The position numbers were made by a program, and so were the translations under genes. Positions 1-5,354 of a stretch of 5,435 nucleotides of DNA are shown piece after piece; the first letter of the stretch is position 1; each line of letters starts with the position of its first letter. The DNA comes from Thermoanaerobaculia bacterium. Its GTDB lineage: Bacteria; Acidobacteriota; Thermoanaerobaculia; Multivoradales; UBA5704. The notes under the pieces are model-generated. The model did not search any database, was not told the origin of the DNA, and saw nothing but the letters and a program-made list of their open reading frames with translations. The stretch spans positions 1-5,435 of the forward strand of contig JAICSG010000319.1 of assembly GCA_025937035.1 (NCBI GenBank). Reading direction: 5' to 3'.

Positions 1-443
1 AGGGCCGGGTCCTGCCGGCGGTGGAGGAAGTCCTCGTAGGCCACGCGGGCCCGCTGGCGCTCCACCACCTCCCCTTCCTGCCAGCCGGAGTCGTTCTTCA
101 TGGCGAAGCGGCTGAGCGCGGCGCCGGGCGGCAGGGCGATGCGGAAGCGCCCCTCGATCCGCTGGTCGCGGGGGTTCTCGAAGGTCAGATGGAGCTCGGT
201 GAAGGCGAGCGGCGGCTCCAGCACGCCGTTGGCCTCCAGGGCCACCAGGGCGAGCCCGGCGCCGTCCGAGGCGGTGAGGGAGATGGGGGCCGCCGAATCG
301 GCCGCCGGAGGCCCGGCCGGAGCCTTGGCGAAGCGGAACGAGGCGGACTGGAGCGGCGCGGCGGCGGGCCGGGTCGCCACGGCGGCGACGAGGACCAGGG
401 CGAGGACCGGCAGGCCGAGCAGCGTGAAGGTGGCGCGGGACAT
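1..443 (-). CDS. Exported VIT-domain protein, N-terminal part (truncated by window edge)
   Basis: The gene reads leftward from an ATG at 443-441 and stays open to the window edge, giving 147 complete codons. Residues 1-29 look like a Sec signal peptide: a short basic start (MSRA), a hydrophobic core (LLGLPVLALVLVAAVA) and an Ala-rich cleavage zone. A low-complexity Ala/Pro linker follows to about residue 55. From about residue 78 the sequence matches a VIT (vault protein inter-alpha-trypsin) domain: FTELHLTFENP, then IEGRFRIALPPGAALSRFAM, then EGEVVERQRARVAYED and a QDPA ending as the window stops. In this family the VIT domain is usually followed by a von Willebrand A domain and sometimes a C-terminal anchor; neither can be seen here. 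The start is supported by a GGGGAGGA Shine-Dalgarno a few bases upstream. It is likely periplasmic or cell-surface, with unknown partner. The VIT call is by motif recognition and fairly secure; the rest of the protein is not visible. Confidence 0.82.
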   Translation of the reverse strand, partial: MSRATFTLLGLPVLALVLVAAVATRPAAAPLQSASFRFAKAPAGPPAADSAAPISLTASDGAGLALVALEANGVLEPPLAFTELHLTFENPRDQRIEGRFRIALPPGAALSRFAMKNDSGWQEGEVVERQRARVAYEDFLHRRQDPA

Positions 444-446
444 GGG

Positions 447-458
447 GTTTTCCTCCCC
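447..458 (-). promoter_or_regulatory. Shine-Dalgarno of the VIT-domain gene
   Basis: On the minus strand the sequence GGGGAGGAAAA precedes the ATG at 443-441, a near-perfect purine-rich ribosome binding site. It decides the start codon, because the downstream segment gives a clean signal peptide. Confidence 0.6.
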
Positions 459-502
459 GAGTTCGGATGTGGAGGGCCCCGGGGTTGGGGTCTCCTATCC
501 GC

Positions 503-530
503 TTAGACACGGGAAGGGCGGAAAAAGTAC
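503..530 (-). promoter_or_regulatory. Candidate ECF-type (sigma-E-like) promoter for the VIT-domain gene
   Basis: On the minus strand GTACTT (530-525) is followed after 17 bases by TCTAA (507-503), within GTGTCTAAGCGG. This resembles the -35 GAACTT and -10 TCTRA elements of sigma-E-type ECF promoters, with one mismatch in the -35 box. The start site would lie near 495, leaving about 50 nt of leader with the Shine-Dalgarno close to the ATG. No better sigma-70-like pair is visible in this gap. An envelope-stress sigma factor would suit an exported protein, but this is read from the sequence alone and remains tentative. Confidence 0.3.
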
Positions 531-543
531 CCGGGCGCCCGGG
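522..543 (-). terminator. Terminator-like hairpin after the ATP-grasp gene
   Basis: On the minus strand, just after the 24-bp palindrome, CCCGGG-CG-CCCGGG (543-530) can fold with its central bases as a loop. It is followed by TAC and then five T residues (526-522). The stem is short and the T run is offset by three bases, so it is a weak intrinsic-terminator candidate. It would act together with the palindrome directly upstream to end the amidotransferase/ATP-grasp transcript before the VIT-gene promoter. Confidence 0.35.
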
Positions 544-559
544 CATTGATGCCCGGGCG
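536..559. repeat. REP-like palindrome, copy 1
   Basis: Perfect 11-bp arms (CGCCCGGGCAT / ATGCCCGGGCG) flank a TG centre. The inner 22 bases are identical to the palindromes at 3415-3436 and 3531-3552, the first of these in inverse orientation. This copy starts 4 bp past the stop of the ATP-grasp gene, the usual place for REP-type extragenic palindromes. It lacks the AACCGAAAAGCCGG extension present in the other two copies. It may protect the 3' end of the transcript or help termination. Confidence 0.7.
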
Positions 560-563
560 GGCC

Positions 564-2105
564 CTACCCCGCCCGCCGCCCGTAAGCCGTCTCCCGGTCC
601 AGCACCTCCAGCGTCTTGTAGTACAGCGCGTCGGCCTCCTCGCGGCTGTTGCCGATGGCGGTGAGGCCGAGCTTGCCGAACTCGGAGACGGCGCCGATGA
701 GGTGGAAGAGGACCCCCGAGTCGGTGGCGTGGCTGTAGTGGAGGTGGTTCTCGGTGAGGATGTCGATCACGTCCTCGGGGAGCAGGCCGCGGTAGGAGTC
801 GGAGCGCAGGTTGTCGGTCGCCCGGTAGTACTTGGCGAGGCCGGTGGGGGAGTAGAAGAGGCCGCTGGTGCGGTCGAGCTTGCCGCCGGTGAGGAACTGG
901 AGGGCCAGGAAGGGGTGGGTGGTGCCGCCCATCCGCAGGTTGATCTCCAGGGCGGCCAGATTCCATTCGGCGGCCGGAGCGTCGCGCCAGACCAGGAAAT
1001 CGATGGCGAAGCGGCTCACCACGCCGTGGGCGGCGAGGACCTCGCCGATCCGCATCGCGGCTTCCGAGATGCGCAGCCGGTAGTCCTCGCGGGCCGGGAA
1101 GCTGCAGCCGAGGAAGACCTGGTCGCCCGGGCCGCCGAGGATCTGGTCGTGGGTGGAGATCGGCAGCACCTCGCCGCGCGGGCTGACGCGGAGCTGGGCG
1201 CTGGGCGAGAGCTTCTCGGCCCCCTCGATGAAGTCCTCGACGATGCCGCCCATGCGGCTGAATTTCTCGCAGTAGGCCTCGAACGTCTCGTCCGGGACCG
1301 AGTACTCGATGCGGCGCAGCGCCTCCCGGATGCGCTCCCGGGTGAGGATCTCCGGGTAGCGGAAGAGGGCGTTCCCCTCGCCCGAGAAGCTGTCGTTGAG
1401 CTTGACCACGGCGCGCCGGATCCCCGGGCGCTTCGCCGCCAGATCGATCAGGGCCTCCTCCATGTCGCGCTGCGAGCCCAGATCCTCGAACCCCTCGGGG
1501 AGGGGGACGCCGGCCTCGCGGAAGATCTTGCGGCTGCCCGACTTGGTGCCGAGGTGGGCGAGGTCGGGGTCGGCGCCGTTCATCGGGATGCCCAGCAGGA
1601 CGGCGAGCTTGCGCTCCAGCGGCGTCGCGTTGAAGACGGTGAGGTAGGCGCGCGACGGGTCCTGGATCCCCTCGCGGATGCGCTCGATCAGCCGCGGGCG
1701 CTCGAGGATCTTCTCGGTGAGCGAGCGCGGCGAGGCGTCGTAGGCGCAGAGCAGGGTCAGGCGCGCGCGGGCGTGGCTCGCCGGGAGGCCCGCGAGGAGC
1801 TGGAAGTAGTAGTCCAGGATCATCGGGTGCACCGGCTGCGAGGTGACGTAGACCACCCGGGCCCGCGGGTTGCGCAGGCGGATCAGCAGGAAGAGCAGCC
1901 GCTCCTCGTAGAAGCTGGCGCCGGCGAGCTTCCTGAGCTCGCTCTGGTCGAGGGTCATCGAGGGGACGACCACCGAGGTGTGGGATGCCTCGTCCTCCAT
2001 CATGAGGGCGTTCCAGACTTCGGTCAGGTGGGGCTGGAGACGCCGGAACTCGGCGATCTCGGTTTCGGGCGTGAGATCGATGGGGTACGGCGGCTGCGGG
2101 ATCAC
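564..2105 (-). CDS. ATP-grasp peptide ligase-like protein, PGM1 (pheganomycin ligase) type
   Basis: This 513-residue protein is expected to use ATP to activate a carboxylate as an acyl-phosphate and join it to an amine, forming an amide or peptide bond in the cytoplasm. The N-terminal region (about 1-180) is a pre-ATP-grasp domain containing VVYVTSQPVHPMILDYY (84-100). The ATP-grasp fold follows: GTKSGSRKIFREAGVPLPEG (186-205), the nucleotide-binding strand and Gly-rich loop VVKLNDSFSGEGN (233-245), VEDFIEG (289-295), FAIDFLV (366-372), and the metal-binding LEINLRMGGTTHP (386-398), where E387 and N389 are the expected Mg ligands and R391 the expected active-site Arg. The tail (about 445-510; SGVLFHLIGAVSEFGKLGLT) resembles the C-terminal domain of PGM1-like ligases. 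PGM1 itself joins a nonproteinogenic amino acid to a ribosomal peptide; whether this homologue does so is unknown. The start is GTG (2105-2103) with only a weak upstream GGAG. An internal ATG pair at residues 35-36 would drop a conserved-looking helix. The 43-bp gap to the amidotransferase upstream suggests cotranscription. All key residues are present. Family assignment is solid; substrate is open. Confidence 0.8.
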   Translation of the reverse strand: MIPQPPYPIDLTPETEIAEFRRLQPHLTEVWNALMMEDEASHTSVVVPSMTLDQSELRKLAGASFYEERLLFLLIRLRNPRARVVYVTSQPVHPMILDYYFQLLAGLPASHARARLTLLCAYDASPRSLTEKILERPRLIERIREGIQDPSRAYLTVFNATPLERKLAVLLGIPMNGADPDLAHLGTKSGSRKIFREAGVPLPEGFEDLGSQRDMEEALIDLAAKRPGIRRAVVKLNDSFSGEGNALFRYPEILTRERIREALRRIEYSVPDETFEAYCEKFSRMGGIVEDFIEGAEKLSPSAQLRVSPRGEVLPISTHDQILGGPGDQVFLGCSFPAREDYRLRISEAAMRIGEVLAAHGVVSRFAIDFLVWRDAPAAEWNLAALEINLRMGGTTHPFLALQFLTGGKLDRTSGLFYSPTGLAKYYRATDNLRSDSYRGLLPEDVIDILTENHLHYSHATDSGVLFHLIGAVSEFGKLGLTAIGNSREEADALYYKTLEVLDRETAYGRRAG

Positions 2106-2148
2106 GGTCGGTTTCCGAGGCTCCGTGGCATGGGCGATAGAGCTTACT

Positions 2149-3318
2149 TCAAGGAGCCTCCAGAATGGGAAGCCGCGGCGAGGCGCCTGGAGCCGGGGCG
2201 CCGCCGAGAGCGGTCCGCTCCTCGTCCAGGTCCACCGTGAAGCCGAGCGACTCGGCGCGCCGCCGCACCTGGCGCTGGAGATGGAAACGCAAGGGGCGCA
2301 GGAGCGTGTAGTCCGAGGTGAGCCGGAGCAGGTGCTCGGAATTCTCGGCCGGATAGCTGCGGGTGAGGATCTCCCGCCGCTCGGCCGCCCACTGGGCCGT
2401 GACCTCGCCGCGCTCGACCATCTGCTCCAGGAGGGCCATCTGGCCGGCGCGGTTGACGATCTCGGGGTGATGGTTGACGCCGAAGACGCGGGGCATCAGG
2501 CCGCCGCCGTCGCGGGCGAATTCGATCATGGTGATCGCATCCCCCTGGGGGCCGCCGACGCCGAGGGTCTCCCAGCCGATGGGCAGGACGCCGGCCGGGA
2601 GATGGGCTCCCTGCGGGATGAGGTCGAAGAGGCGGTTGTCCATCACCCGCAGCCGGCCGCTGTCGCCCAGCTCCTCGCCGAAGCGGTGGAACCAGGGGTG
2701 ATGGCCGGCTTCGGGGGCGAGCACGTTCTCCAGCACGCCGGTGCTCTTGCCCCCCTTCTCGGGGCCGCGCAGGACCGGCTCGGCGATGCCCGACCAGTGG
2801 CACATCACGCCGAAGGTGTGGCAGACGGCGAGCAGGGCCGCCTCGGGGTCGTCGACGATGGCGTCGAAGAGCCGGAAGAGGGGGGGCTGCCAGGAGGGGT
2901 CCTCGGCGATCCCCTGGCTCTCCGGCGAGACGCCGTCGTTGGCGTAAGGGTTGATGTGACCCGGGCCGCCGGTGCCCACGTAGAGGGCGAAGCGGCCGCC
3001 CGGAAGCTCGGGGATCTGCCGCGAGCGGCGCACGTCGAAGGAGAGCGCGCGCACCCGCACGCCGGTCTCCTCGGCGATGGGGAGGAGCTCGCAGGCGGTA
3101 TCGAGCAGGGCGTGGACGATGCAGTCGTGGCCGAGGTTCGGCCAGCCGTGGTTCATGTCGAGCACGGCGACGTCGACGATCCGCGGCTCGGCCGGGGGGA
3201 GGTCCTCCGGCCGCTCCACGCGGACGTATTCGAAGGCGCCGCAGGGGGCGTCGGCGGGATGGTCGTGACCGCAGAGCTGATGGCTACCCGGGAGCTTGTG
3301 ACGGCAGAGAAAGGCCAT
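2149..3318 (-). CDS. Class I glutamine amidotransferase-like protein, partner of the ATP-grasp ligase
   Basis: This 389-residue protein carries a class I glutamine amidotransferase (GATase1) core. Visible parts are a DMNHGWPNLGHDC stretch (54-66), the oxyanion-type YVGTGGPGHINPY (113-125), the nucleophile elbow AVCHTFGVM with C166 (164-172), and the His/Glu pair in FGVNHHPEI (279-287; H284 and E286). The Cys-His-Glu triad therefore looks intact. Family members release ammonia from glutamine for a partner synthetase, or act as related hydrolases; the ligase 43 bp downstream is the obvious partner. The N-terminus is unusual, with three Cys and four His in the first 26 residues. The C-terminus (about 320-389) adds a basic helical region and a Pro/Ala-rich tail. 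The ATG at 3318-3316 is supported by AGGAAG just upstream, and an in-frame TAG six bases before the ATG rules out extension. It may be the first gene of a two-gene operon, read from the divergent intergenic region. True glutaminase activity versus another GATase-like hydrolase cannot be told from sequence alone. Confidence 0.8.
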   Translation of the reverse strand: MAFLCRHKLPGSHQLCGHDHPADAPCGAFEYVRVERPEDLPPAEPRIVDVAVLDMNHGWPNLGHDCIVHALLDTACELLPIAEETGVRVRALSFDVRRSRQIPELPGGRFALYVGTGGPGHINPYANDGVSPESQGIAEDPSWQPPLFRLFDAIVDDPEAALLAVCHTFGVMCHWSGIAEPVLRGPEKGGKSTGVLENVLAPEAGHHPWFHRFGEELGDSGRLRVMDNRLFDLIPQGAHLPAGVLPIGWETLGVGGPQGDAITMIEFARDGGGLMPRVFGVNHHPEIVNRAGQMALLEQMVERGEVTAQWAAERREILTRSYPAENSEHLLRLTSDYTLLRPLRFHLQRQVRRRAESLGFTVDLDEERTALGGAPAPGASPRLPILEAP

Positions 3319-3399
3319 GTCTTCCTAGGAATGCAACTCTGGCGCCTGCGCGGGGCGCGGGTTGGTAACTGGGAACGTTTCCATTTCGCTGTGGGGGAG

Positions 3400-3427
3400 C
3401 GTATAGGAAGTGCCGCCCGGGCATCAA
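3400..3427 (-). promoter_or_regulatory. Candidate promoter for the amidotransferase/ATP-grasp unit
   Basis: On the minus strand TTGATG (3427-3422), which lies inside the REP-like palindrome, is followed after 16 bases by TATACG (3405-3400). Each box matches four of six bases of the sigma-70 consensus (TTGACA / TATAAT). Transcription would start near 3393, leaving a leader of about 75 nt before the ATG at 3318. It is the best -35/-10 pair seen in this gap, but both boxes are only moderate. Confidence 0.3.
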
Positions 3428-3436
3428 TGCCCGGGC
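3415..3436. repeat. REP-like palindrome, copy 2 (inverse orientation)
   Basis: Ten-bp arms GCCCGGGCAT / ATGCCCGGGC surround a CA centre. It is the exact reverse complement of copies 1 and 3. It forms the outer end of the left arm of the 144-bp element. Confidence 0.75.
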
Positions 3437-3450
3437 TACGCGAGAACCGA

Positions 3451-3470
3451 AAAGCCGGCTGAAGCCGGCT
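3451..3470 (-). terminator. Left terminator-like hairpin of the inverted-repeat element (minus-strand reading)
   Basis: On the minus strand AGCCGGC-TTCA-GCCGGCT (3470-3453) forms a 7-bp GC-rich stem with a 4-base loop, and the T that closes the stem runs on into TTT, then CGG. It would stop leftward transcripts that enter from the glycosyltransferase side before they reach the amidotransferase gene. The T run is short, so the strength is uncertain. Confidence 0.4.
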
Positions 3471-3486
3471 CCGGATTCAGCTTTTT
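3459..3486 (+). terminator. Alternative plus-strand hairpin with T run in the centre of the element
   Basis: On the plus strand CTGAAGCCGG (3459-3468) can pair with CCGGATTCAG (3471-3480) with one internal G/A mismatch. It is followed by CTTTTT (3481-3486). It competes with the smaller hairpin at 3453-3470, since both use 3459-3470. It would stop rightward transcription. Confidence 0.35.
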
Positions 3487-3496
3487 CAAACCCGGG

Positions 3497-3517
3497 AGCC
3501 GGGTTTACCCGGCTTTT
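3497..3517 (+). terminator. Right terminator-like hairpin of the inverted-repeat element (plus-strand reading)
   Basis: AGCCGGG (3497-3503), loop TTTA, CCCGGCT (3508-3514) form a 7-bp stem, and the closing T runs on into TTT (3515-3517) before CGG. It mirrors the left hairpin with one swapped base pair. A competing stem, AAACCCGG (3488-3495) with CCGGGTTT (3499-3506), overlaps it. It would block rightward read-through into the glycosyltransferase gene. Confidence 0.4.
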
Positions 3518-3530
3518 CGGTTGTGCCGTA

Positions 3531-3552
3531 GCCCGGGCATTGATGCCCGGGC
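3531..3552. repeat. REP-like palindrome, copy 3
   Basis: Same 22 bases as the inner part of copy 1, in the same orientation: 10-bp arms around a TG centre. It ends 24 bp before the glycosyltransferase start codon, so the upstream signals of that gene must overlap or abut it. Confidence 0.75.
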
Positions 3553-3567
3553 GGCCTGTGCTACCGT
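3540..3567 (+). promoter_or_regulatory. Candidate promoter of the glycosyltransferase gene, overlapping the palindrome
   Basis: TTGATG (3540-3545) inside copy 3 is followed after 16 bases by TACCGT (3562-3567), which fits only the minimal TANNNT form of a -10 box. A start near 3574-3577 would give an almost leaderless mRNA, in keeping with the lack of a Shine-Dalgarno before the ATG at 3577. The geometry matches the candidate on the other side of the element, but the match is weak. Confidence 0.22.
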
Positions 3568-3576
3568 CTCCGCGCC

Positions 3577-5313
3577 ATGCTCACCGACCCAGGGAAGGCA
3601 GACGCGGGCCTCGCCGCCCGGAGATCCTTCCTGCTCGCCCTCGCCGTCGCCCTGCTCCTCGGCTTGGCCCCGGTCTTCTCCCACTCGCTCTGGACCCCGG
3701 ACGAGCCCACGGGGGCGGGCATCGGGCGGGCGATGGCGGAGAGCGGCGACTGGATCGTGCCGCGGCTCAACGGCAAGCCGTTCCTGGAGAAGCCGCCGCT
3801 CTACTGGTGGTCGCTGGCGGGATCGCTCCGGCTGCTGGGGATGTCGGACGTGGCGGCGCGGGTCCCCTCGGCGCTGTGCGCCGTGCTCACGCTCCTGGCG
3901 GTCTGGGTCGCGGGTGTACGCCTGGGAGGGCCGCGGGAGGGGCTTCTGGGGGTCTGCGTCCTCGCCACCACGGTGCTGTTCATCCAGAACGCCACCCGGG
4001 TGACGGTCGATCCGGCGCTGATGCTCTTCGTCGCCCTGGCCCATCTGGGGTTCGTGCTCTGGATCGAGGGCCGCTCACCGGGCGAACGATGGGGGGCGGT
4101 CGCGCTGATCGCCCTGGCCGTGCCTCTCGCCTTCCTCTGCAAGGGGATCGTGGCGGTGGGGCTGGGCGCGGGACCGCCGGTCCTCTATCTGCTGGCCACG
4201 CGGCGGGGCCGGGCCGTCCGCGAGCTGCTGCCGCTGGCGGCGGTGGCGATCCCCGTGTTCGCCCTGCTCGTCGTGCCGTGGGCGATGGCCCTGTGGCGGG
4301 AGGCGGGATGGGAGGGGGTCCGGGTCTGCCTGATCAGCAACACGGTGGGGCGGATGGTCCACACCGAGGAGACCCACGTCTTCGGGCACAGCGAGCCCTT
4401 CTGGTTCTACCTGCTGATCGGGCCGCCGATGCTGCTCCCCTGGACGCTGGCGCTGCCGGCGATGGCGCGGTCCGGCCGGTGCCGCTTGGGGCAGCCGGGG
4501 GGCGAGGGGCACCGCCTGCTCATCGCCACCGCCGGGCTGGGCCTGCTGCTGCTCTCGGTCCCGGCCACCAAGCGGGAGGTCTATCTGCTGCCCCTGCTGC
4601 CGGCGTTCGCGCTCTGCGCGGCGGGGTGGCTCGACGGGGTGGGAAAGCGGGGAGAGACCATGAGCCGGGACCGGCGAACGCTCCTGGCGCTGGGGATCTT
4701 CGCCGTGGTCATCCCCCTCCTCCTGGGCGCCGCCGGGCTGTGGCTCGCCTGGGCTCCCCGTGTGCCCAAGGGGGCTGTCCCGGTGCGGAATTCGGTGCCG
4801 GTGGCGGTCCTCGCCGGCTTCGGGATCGCCGCCCTGATCCTGGGCGGAGCGCTGGCCGCCGGGCTGATCCGCCGCTGGCGCTCAGGCCCCTCGGTGCGCT
4901 GGGCGGTCGCCGCCCTCATCCTGGTCACGCTCGGACTGGAGACGGGCGCCGAGGCGCTCGTCGATCCCGTGAAGCGGTCCGACGATCTGACGGCGGCCAT
5001 CGCCGCTCACTTCCCAGGCAAGGATCGGGTGCCGGCCTACCTGCCGCCGGTGGTCTCCAACGAGGCCATCTTCGGGATCATCGGCTTCAAGCTGGGCCGG
5101 CTCACCCGGGCGCTGACCACGCCGGAGGATGTCGAGGCTTGGCTGGCGGGCCATCCTGGCGCGCCAATCCTGATCCGGATGGAGCAATTCTGGCGCCTTC
5201 CGCCCGGCCTGCGGCAGCGGCTCCGCTTCGTCTACGACGAGCGCGGCCGGAAGGCGGCGCCGTTCGGGATCGCCGTGGAAACGCCGGCACCAGATATGCA
5301 GAACTATCGATAA
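3577..5313 (+). CDS. ArnT/PMT-like integral membrane glycosyltransferase (GT39/GT83 type)
   Basis: This 578-residue protein resembles the GT-C fold family of dolichyl-phosphate mannosyltransferase/ArnT-like enzymes, which move a sugar from a polyprenyl-phosphate donor to a lipid or protein outside the cytoplasmic membrane. The first membrane helix is about 17-35. The first outer loop has the family signature: WTPDE (39-43, with D42/E43 as the expected catalytic acid pair), SGDWIVPRLNGKPFLEKPPLYWW (56-78) with E71-K72. Further signs are TRVTVDPALML (140-150), a Lys in LCKG (187-190), the HSEPFWFYLL segment (271-280), and the KREVYLLPLLPAFAL helix (332-346). Roughly ten to thirteen hydrophobic segments run to about residue 455, followed by a soluble tail of about 120 residues that probably faces the periplasm. 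The Arg usually following DE (DExR) is Thr45 here. The ATG at 3577 has no clear Shine-Dalgarno; an in-frame TGA at 3541 limits extension, and no other ATG, GTG or TTG lies between. Acceptor and sugar cannot be deduced, and no arn or lipid A genes are adjacent, so ArnT itself is not claimed. Confidence 0.83.
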   Translation: MLTDPGKADAGLAARRSFLLALAVALLLGLAPVFSHSLWTPDEPTGAGIGRAMAESGDWIVPRLNGKPFLEKPPLYWWSLAGSLRLLGMSDVAARVPSALCAVLTLLAVWVAGVRLGGPREGLLGVCVLATTVLFIQNATRVTVDPALMLFVALAHLGFVLWIEGRSPGERWGAVALIALAVPLAFLCKGIVAVGLGAGPPVLYLLATRRGRAVRELLPLAAVAIPVFALLVVPWAMALWREAGWEGVRVCLISNTVGRMVHTEETHVFGHSEPFWFYLLIGPPMLLPWTLALPAMARSGRCRLGQPGGEGHRLLIATAGLGLLLLSVPATKREVYLLPLLPAFALCAAGWLDGVGKRGETMSRDRRTLLALGIFAVVIPLLLGAAGLWLAWAPRVPKGAVPVRNSVPVAVLAGFGIAALILGGALAAGLIRRWRSGPSVRWAVAALILVTLGLETGAEALVDPVKRSDDLTAAIAAHFPGKDRVPAYLPPVVSNEAIFGIIGFKLGRLTRALTTPEDVEAWLAGHPGAPILIRMEQFWRLPPGLRQRLRFVYDERGRKAAPFGIAVETPAPDMQNYR

Positions 5314-5335
5314 GCACGTCCCTCTCCGGACGTGC
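5314..5335 (+). promoter_or_regulatory. Perfect hairpin between the glycosyltransferase stop and the small peptide gene
   Basis: GCACGTCC (5314-5321) pairs exactly with GGACGTGC (5328-5335) around a CTCTCC loop, and begins directly after the TAA. There is no T run after it, so a classical intrinsic terminator is unlikely. It could be a 3'-end stabiliser, a processing site or an attenuator that separates expression of the glycosyltransferase from that of the downstream peptide gene. The function is inferred; the structure is plain in the sequence. Confidence 0.6.
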
Positions 5336-5343
5336 ACCGAAGA

Positions 5344-5349
5344 AAGGAG
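5344..5349 (+). promoter_or_regulatory. Strong Shine-Dalgarno of the small peptide gene
   Basis: AAGGAG lies five bases before the ATG at 5355 within an A/G-rich stretch. It contrasts with the missing site of the upstream glycosyltransferase and points to high translation of the downstream product. Confidence 0.7.
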
Positions 5350-5354
5350 AGATC

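Larger units (their letters stand above)
3412..3555. repeat. 144-bp inverted-repeat element (BIME/MITE-like) made of two REP-like units
   Basis: Two 61-bp arms (3412-3472 and 3495-3555) are reverse complements with 6 mismatches and flank a 22-bp centre. Each arm holds, from outside in, GGC, the 22-bp palindrome, TACG, a variable 4-mer (CGAG versus GCAC), AACCGAAAAGCCGG, and a small hairpin ending in CCGGCTCC. Three of the six differences fall in that small hairpin, and two of them swap a C:G pair for a G:C pair, keeping the stem. The structure resembles bacterial interspersed mosaic elements built from inverted REP units, or a small non-autonomous element. No transposase and no clear target-site duplication is visible at the ends. 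It occupies most of the gap between the two divergent genes. Confidence 0.8.

Noticed and set aside
100..549. Plus-strand frames over the VIT-domain gene
   Set aside because: They lie antisense to a minus-strand gene with signal peptide, ribosome site and VIT motifs, and have no features of their own.
546..2240. Long open frame on the plus strand opposite the ATP-grasp gene (564 codons)
   Set aside because: Its product is a low-complexity Glu/Gly/Ala/Val/Arg-rich string without domains, typical of the antisense frame of a GC-rich gene, while the minus strand encodes a clear ATP-grasp protein.
2144..2803. Second minus-strand frame inside the amidotransferase gene
   Set aside because: It is Arg/Pro/Gly-rich, a frame-shifted shadow of the amidotransferase with its active-site region in the other frame.
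3371..3382. Imperfect 12-bp palindrome GGGAACGTTTCC in the amidotransferase leader as an operator
   Set aside because: One base-pair position is mismatched, the site is short and single, and no regulator gene is nearby, so it could be chance.
1978..3462. Long open frame on the plus strand opposite the amidotransferase gene (494 codons)
   Set aside because: It is antisense to two real genes, has no recognisable motif, and its end runs into the inverted-repeat element.
3412..3555. CRISPR array or insertion-sequence end
   Set aside because: The two units are inverted, not direct, with no spacer series. There is no transposase and no clear target duplication, so a CRISPR is excluded and a full insertion sequence is not supported.
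3505..4044. Minus-strand frame of 179 codons over the start of the glycosyltransferase
   Set aside because: Composition is Gln/Arg/Pro-rich with no domain. Its C-terminal residues simply come from translating the inverted repeat, which also gives near-identical residues at the end of the plus-strand frame ending at 3462.
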